From NCBI GenBank assembly GCA_963281255.1, contig OY725504.1, forward strand, positions 3,348,001 through 3,412,000: a stretch of 64,000 nt of DNA. The letters are read 5' to 3'. The DNA is from Aphrocallistes beatrix. Lineage: Eukaryota; Porifera; Hexactinellida; Sceptrulophora; Aphrocallistidae. Within the stretch, counting starts at the first letter, position 1; every line of letters begins with the position of its first letter. Below, piece after piece: positions 58,686 to 64,000 of the stretch. A program made the position numbers and the translations under genes. Under the pieces are notes generated by a model. The model was not told where the DNA came from, did no database searches, and saw nothing but the letters and a program-made list of their open reading frames with translations.

Positions 58686-59330
58686 ATGGCCAGCTCAGGT
58701 TTCACTAGTCATATCGGAACTCTACGAGCTAAAGAAGGCCTGAACGTCAAGATCATTCAGCTAGTGGACAAACTCGAGACGAAAGATCTAAAACGACTAG
58801 CGTTTCTTTTTCGAATCAATGAGAGGGAATGGGAGAGTGTGTTTGGAAAGCTGAGTTTAGCTGGTCTTAGGCTTATGCAGCTTTTATCCAAAGAACATCG
58901 ACTCTGTCTGAAATTATTGAGCGAACATTTACAGTGCTGTAACAAATGGGTACTATCTGAAGAAATAGACGATCTCCTAAACAGTGATGCGGAGTTTTGT
59001 GAGAATGACGAGTTGCTATATCAGAAACTCGCTCTAGCACAGGGAAAGGGGCAGCCAAACACAATGGATGCTGACCCTAAACTACGGGTTTTTCTGATTG
59101 ATAAAACAAGCGAATTGAACGCAGAAGTATTTTCAACCCTAAAACAGTACTTCGAAGATTCTATTCCAGATTCAGAAATGCAGGAACTGAAAGATAACGT
59201 TGATCTCTACAGGTCTCTTTCTAAACGTCTAGCTCTCAACTTGGGGATAATCAGGGAAGCGTTTTTGATGTCAAACGAGGTTGAAATCGCTGACAGTTTT
59301 GCGAGTTTCATAAAGGAATGCCACTTGTAA
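58686..59330 (+). CDS. Death-effector-domain-like adaptor protein
   Basis: Single exon, 214 residues. Residues about 20-100 read as a death-effector-type six-helix bundle: IIQLVDKLETKDLKRLAFLF, then LAGLRLMQLL and LKLLSEHLQCCNKW, with the family's hydrophobic spacing. The second half (about 130-214) is another helical block (SIPDSEMQELKDNVDLYRSL ... RLALNLGIIREAF) that could be a second death-fold domain. No caspase or kinase domain is attached, so it would be an adaptor like FADD or a decoy like FLIP. The call is from pattern only; a diverged fold is hard to assign by eye. Confidence 0.6.
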   Translation: MASSGFTSHIGTLRAKEGLNVKIIQLVDKLETKDLKRLAFLFRINEREWESVFGKLSLAGLRLMQLLSKEHRLCLKLLSEHLQCCNKWVLSEEIDDLLNSDAEFCENDELLYQKLALAQGKGQPNTMDADPKLRVFLIDKTSELNAEVFSTLKQYFEDSIPDSEMQELKDNVDLYRSLSKRLALNLGIIREAFLMSNEVEIADSFASFIKECHL

Positions 59331-59646
59331 ACTATACATTGTACAATGGAGTGTGTACATTCTTTATTAAAGATCCAACTTCTTAATAAATTATAAGAAA
59401 TATCAGACAAATAACTGAAATCAGGCAATGATTTAACTGTCAATTCAAATAGAGTACATAAAGTATTGATATTGTGCAAAACAATTTAATAGAATCACCA
59501 CTATAAGTTACCGATGAAAATGTATCACGAACTACAAGCTCCTCCGTCAATATATACATGTCTGCTAGACAATACAATCTTGTGCCGTGTAAGTTATAAC
59601 ATAAAATAATGTATGATACCAGACCTATGTATAGAGGATAGGCGTT

Positions 59647-62600
59647 TTAATATAAGTCAGGGAGATTGCTTTGGTTAAATCCTGTGGATTCCTTCGTTTC
59701 CCAGTACCCACCCTTGTACTTGTGTATGAGCGTGTTAGTACACGGGTCGAATCGCTTTTCAAACCATTGCGGTTTATACTCTGATTCTTCGTGAAGTTTC
59801 CTTGCATCTTCAAACTCCCCTTTTTGCTCCAACTCAAGTGCTTTCGCGGCTAAAGCTTCCCTTGCGCGGCGCTTCGCTCTTTGTTTTTCTTCTAATTTGT
59901 GTTTGATCACGTTCGCCTGATCAAAATCTCCATTTTCCATCAGCCTCTGGTCAGGCCTGAGTCTAGAGTCAGTTGGAGCAACGCCAGGCTCGGGTTCATT
60001 TAATAACAAAGCGAAATCGGTGAAATTGTACATATCCTCGTGGAGTTTGTGCTCTACCCGTGTCCAGCACCGTCTATACTCTCCAATCTCTTCAATGTCG
60101 TCTGCTCCAAAGGTCACTGGAGCGTATTCCATGAACTCGTCCCAGTAACCGCGTAAAACGAAACGTTTTATCTTATTTCCATCGTATATCGCCCCTGTAA
60201 CTCTTCTATGCCTCTCACGTGAGAAGTAACTACAGAAGAAACAGATTATAAATAAAATGCAGACCAATAGTCAAACTCAAATTTAGGTTACCTGTATGCG
60301 ATGTATTTGAGAACACATCTATCTTTAGTTTTGTGGTTAATAATCTCCATTTCACCATGTTGATCTATCCATAACCTCCCCACGATAATGTTATGTACGG
60401 TCGTGGTGACCTTTCTCCAGGTGTAGTGATTCCCACTTTTGTAGAAAACGAGATGGCCTACCCCCTGTGGAATCACGGTGAGGTACTTCCCACGGAATTT
60501 ACTCGAGGCAGTGAAATCTTGCCAATGGAGCCAGTCCTTGTGTTCTGCATACATTGCGAGTGCTGGGGGATGATGGCTGACCTAAGCAAGTTTTGGAGAT
60601 AAGAAAAACTGTCAATTTGCAATTTCTACACAGAAACTAAATCTAAAATTGTTCAGTGCCTACAAGCTTGAATATTGAATAATGGACTCCGTTGCATTTA
60701 AAGTGTTTGAGTCATAAACACGTTGACAGAAATAGACAACGTGCAAAAACTGAAATGATCGAACTTCAGATTCCTCTCGAAAGATAAAAAACTTTATACA
60801 GTCAACTCCGCTTAATCGGGACAAGTCTCCAGGAACGAAATTGTTCCCATACATAAAAGCTAATACTAAATTGCATCGGTAAATTGGGATCTCCGCTTAA
60901 TCGGGACAAAATTCCCGGGACCAAAGTGACCCGATTAAGCGGAGTCACCTGTATATATATATTTTTAGGAATGCTTGAATTCCTCACATACTTACTTGCT
61001 CCATCAACACTCTCCATCCCATTTCGTTCCTACGATCGCACTCATACGTCTCCCCAAGCAGTGGGTTGAACGGCTTGGTCGTCCGATCAATCGTCGTGCT
61101 GTAGGCACTCGTCGTGAATCCAGCGACAAAGCACATCTGTTCCAGTGAATTCTTCTCATTAGCTGCCGCATCGAGGATGTTACTGTATTCGAATTCTTCC
61201 AACAGACGTTGTAGGAGAGATAGAGGCTCATTGAAATGTACTGGCATAGGAATCTTGGATAGATCCTTGCCAATGCATTTTTTTAGAATTGCCCAATAGC
61301 TTAATCTATATGAGATAACGTATGTAAGAACATTTTCACACCTTTGAATGTAACAATTTTCCGTAATATTGACTCAAAAACTTACTTTACATTGGGTTTA
61401 GGTATTATAGCCGTTCTTCTATTAGAAAGAGACGGAGCACATTTCAGGTTTTTTATGAAATTTTGCGAGGGCTCCTTCGGTGTATCAATATCCCTGTTTA
61501 GACCTTCAGGCCCAGGCTGATAGTACGCACTCGGTCCATCGGTGCAAATTCCATTCGCAGAAGAATCCCTTTCACACCCAACACTGCCCTTGCTTCGCCC
61601 CCTATACTGCGGGGGGAGTAGGTTTGGCACTAGGAGAGGTTCTTGCTCTAAATATTCAGGCTCAATCGTGTCACTAGAAAAAATCCATTCTTAAAATGTT
61701 ACTTATTAGCATCATACATATTTTAATACGTACGTGTGTATTAATACAGTCAACTCCGCTTAATCGGGACAAGTCTCCAGGAACGGAATGGTTCCCATAC
61801 ATAGAAGTTAATATTAAATTTCATCGGCTAATTGGGAACTCCGCTTAATCGGAACAAAATATCCTGGACCCGATTAAGCGGAGTCACCTGTGTAATATAT
61901 CTTATTTTATTAATGGTTACCTAGTAGCTGCATCAAAGAATTCATCATCGTCGTCATCATCTGAAAATGTGTTCGGCATAATGGCGCCATATGTGGGAGG
62001 GATAGTATCACCCTTGCTGATGCTCTCATTGGGATCCCAGTCCAACCCGTTGTGTCCTCTGTGTAAACGAGGGTTAGCGCCACTCATCACTGTGATCGGT
62101 TCTGCTAGTGAGTTGTTGCTATCGCTCAGAGTGAACTCTGTCCCTTTGGGGGTATAAAGCCTCTCGGAAGGCGGTATTTTTCCACTCTGTTCTTTCTCTA
62201 AACACTGTCTTTCAAGCTCGACCAGTTGAGTTGCTAAGGATTCCATTTGGTTGACTAGTTCTTCTCTTTGAATTTCTTCTTGCATATAAGTCTTCTGGCA
62301 CCTAAAATGCACATCCATTGAATTATATTCATACTCGGGTGCACGAGTATTTTCAGTGTGAACAATAAACTTCCAATTACAATCGGATCGTAATTGAAAA
62401 TTTGTTATTATTTAATGATCCAATTCCATAATGAAATACATCTATAATTAGATAAATTGTGCAAGAAATTTCATCTCACACATAATTATTTCTAATGGAG
62501 ATAATGGAGATGACATGACATGTCTGAGGAGACAACTCGTGATGCTTAATACAATGATTTTGAGTTAGAATCACATTTAGTTTAGCCTAAAACAACCATA

Positions 62601-63957
62601 TAAACTATCCTTCTAAATGCATAGTCTCGTGAATATCGTGTTACTCGGGAAGGTTAAGCAGCCACTCATGTTTCATTCTGTTGCCACATATCTTTCCCAC
62701 TTTCTCGTTGCAGAAGTATTTAAAAATATTTCTGTAATTATACTTATGTTACTGATAATCTTAAAAGTTAATAAAAACAAGGAACTTGTGTATTCGAATA
62801 GTTTAATCGATAAAGAGAATGTCCATTTGGGAAGCAGCTTGCCAAAATATAAATTCCTCAAAAATAATGATGAATGATGACCTATTTATCTGTGTTTCGT
62901 TATTGTGTAAGGTTTAACTATAGGTGACATCAATGATGTGCACCCTTTATATGATTACTAATCCCACGTGGTTGTTATTCCATCATACTTCGTCTAACTT
63001 ACGTGCTGTGGAAGAATTCCATCATAATTAATGACAATTGTAAGATTTGGTTTGAAAAACTGAGGTTTTCAAAATACAGATATGATACCTGCAATTGGGC
63101 TAATAAAACAACTTAAACTTGACTTGTATAGACTTACTTTTGATACGTTTCATTCGCACATTCGTAATATTCATTCGCCTTTTTGACTAACGTTGTCGCT
63201 GTGAGAGAATAAAGAGTGAATTTCTCTTTTAAAACTGGACTCAGATGCTCCAATGCATCTCCTGTGTTTATAACCTGCAGCAATTGCTGCCCCTTTCTTT
63301 GGAGTGAGTCATAGTTACTTTGAAAGTCCTGTAGTCTGTTCTGCAATACTTCTAACGGGGACTCAGTGCCTTGGCTTGAATCCGTCTCATAGCGAGGGAT
63401 AGGATACTCTTCGTCTGTAGCTCTGATAGCCTATTTGAAATAGCGTTAAAAATATGAGTTTTAGAAAATTGTTATTACAATAGGAAACGAACAAAGTTTT
63501 TTGCCATATCCAATTCTGTCACCCATTTCTGCTTCTCTTCTTCATTGGACGCCTTTAGGTGAAAGACTTGACTTGTCCCGTTCCTTACGACGAAATAAGT
63601 TTTACTCAACGTTTCAATGTAAGCGCCGGACAGATTGATAGAACCCCTGCAAGTGTGGGCGATGTCCTCTTTGCTACGGTAATAGGAGAGTGCACCATCA
63701 TTCAGGACAAACCATCTTTTCTGATAGCCTTTAATGTAGTTCGTCCATTTCCATAGCAAGCCTTTCCTGAAATGGATTCCGTTCGACGGGACAGGAGACA
63801 TGTGATCTCCGGGTGGAGTCCCTGGCAACGATCCGGCTGGGTTATTGGAATCCTTTGTTTTAGTCAATCTTGGAGCTCTCCTTATCTTGGGTGGTGCCGG
63901 ACTTACAAGCACCAGCGGGTGGTTTATACTTGGCTGAGACTCCTGATTTATCGACAT
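59647..63957 (-). CDS. OSBP: Oxysterol-binding protein (PH, coiled coil, FFAT, ORD)
   Basis: Seven exons join in phase to 869 residues: 63493-63957, 63138-63430, 61921-62301, 61386-61673, 60996-61305, 60292-60581 and 59647-60229. The PH domain (residues about 65-155; GLLWKWTNYIKGYQKRWFVL) targets Golgi PI4P. A coiled coil follows, then an FFAT-like motif DDDEFFDAA that binds ER VAP proteins. The lipid-transfer domain has the EQVSHHPP signature split exactly by an intron, plus KPFNPLLGET and the closing DSRLRPDQRLMENGDF. OSBP exchanges cholesterol and PI4P at ER-Golgi contacts. The exon 1 donor GTTCGT is unusual but the only one that keeps phase. Two introns carry MITEs. Confidence 0.96.
60798..60953. 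mobile_element. MITE copy in OSBP intron
   Basis: About 156 bp with inverted ends CAGTCAACTCCGCTTAATCG and CGATTAAGCGGAGTCACCTG, flanked by TA on both sides. It has no coding capacity. Internal copies of CCGCTTAATCGGGACA form a second, subterminal repeat pair. The end sequence and TA flanks fit Tc1/mariner-pogo-type MITEs. Confidence 0.85.
61745..61894. mobile_element. MITE copy in OSBP intron (second)
   Basis: About 150 bp, nearly identical to the copy at 60798 (shared GGGACAAGTCTCCAGGAACG), with the same inverted ends. It lies inside the 247 bp intron 61674-61920. The close match of the two OSBP copies suggests recent or local transposition. Confidence 0.85.
62302..63137 (-). other. OSBP intron 2 with a weak plus-strand ORF
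   Basis: An 836 bp intron, the longest in OSBP. An 86-codon plus-strand frame (62617-62877) starts with ATG and contains a hydrophobic run (VIILMLLIILKV) and a polar Lys/Asn-rich tail. Composition is AT-rich like the intron, so it may be chance. It is noted because other introns here host opposite-strand genes. Confidence 0.3.
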
Positions 63958-64000
63958 TTTCTGCTGCTGATCAACTACTAAACTAAAACGTTTTCTCTTG

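Overview
The window is nuclear DNA from a multicellular animal. It carries SHANK, CSK, an MBD2/3-type methyl-CpG-binding protein, TRIM-NHL-type proteins, a death-effector-fold protein, OSBP, SEL1L, C2CD3 and CENP-I, all with animal-style domain architectures. The DNA is AT-rich outside exons, most introns are about 45-120 bp, gaps between genes are short, and no bacterial or viral signature is seen. The compactness plus this gene set fits an early-branching or genome-compacted invertebrate (a sponge or placozoan, for example). The species itself cannot be read from the sequence, so this is inference.

Layout. 1-4.3 kb: the 3' end of a C2H2 zinc-finger gene (+), an unidentified coiled-coil gene (-) and a short TPX2-like gene (-). 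4.6-11.8 kb: a single-exon VPS39 (+) and a 15-exon CSK (+). 11.8-20.5 kb: a 4 kb gene-poor stretch with a strong hairpin and an old MITE, then MBD2/3 (+, 5 exons). 21.3-26.2 kb: a secreted subtilase (+) whose large intron contains an intronless TRIM-NHL gene (-). 26.4-57.3 kb: C2CD3 (-), rebuilt here from 17 phase-compatible exons. 57.5-59.3 kb: a CxxC-repeat protein (-) and a death-effector-like protein (+). 59.6-64 kb: OSBP (-, 7 exons).

The outstanding feature is C2CD3. Its exons run on the minus strand across about 30.8 kb, and its introns hold twelve recognisable plus-strand genes plus one small ORF. Intron 2 holds MRPL23, MRPS33, an Fcf2-type rRNA-processing gene and a 52-codon membrane ORF. 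Intron 3 holds a CHP-type EF-hand gene, intron 5 a MAPKAPK2-type kinase and intron 13 JMJD6. One 17.1 kb intron holds SNRPD1, CENPI, SEL1L, SHANK, an NHL-repeat gene and a GIY-YIG nuclease-like gene. A centriolar gene is therefore interleaved with genes for splicing, kinetochore, ER-associated degradation, synaptic-type scaffolding, mitochondrial translation and signalling.

Other notable items are the GIY-YIG protein, whose C-terminus resembles the endonuclease of Penelope-like retroelements but which lacks reverse transcriptase; a MITE family with four copies, three of them inside introns; two adjacent minisatellites (40 bp and 30 bp units) in a SEL1L intron; and two GC-AG introns. All exon boundaries were read by eye from splice consensus, reading phase and family similarity; no alignment or transcript data were available.
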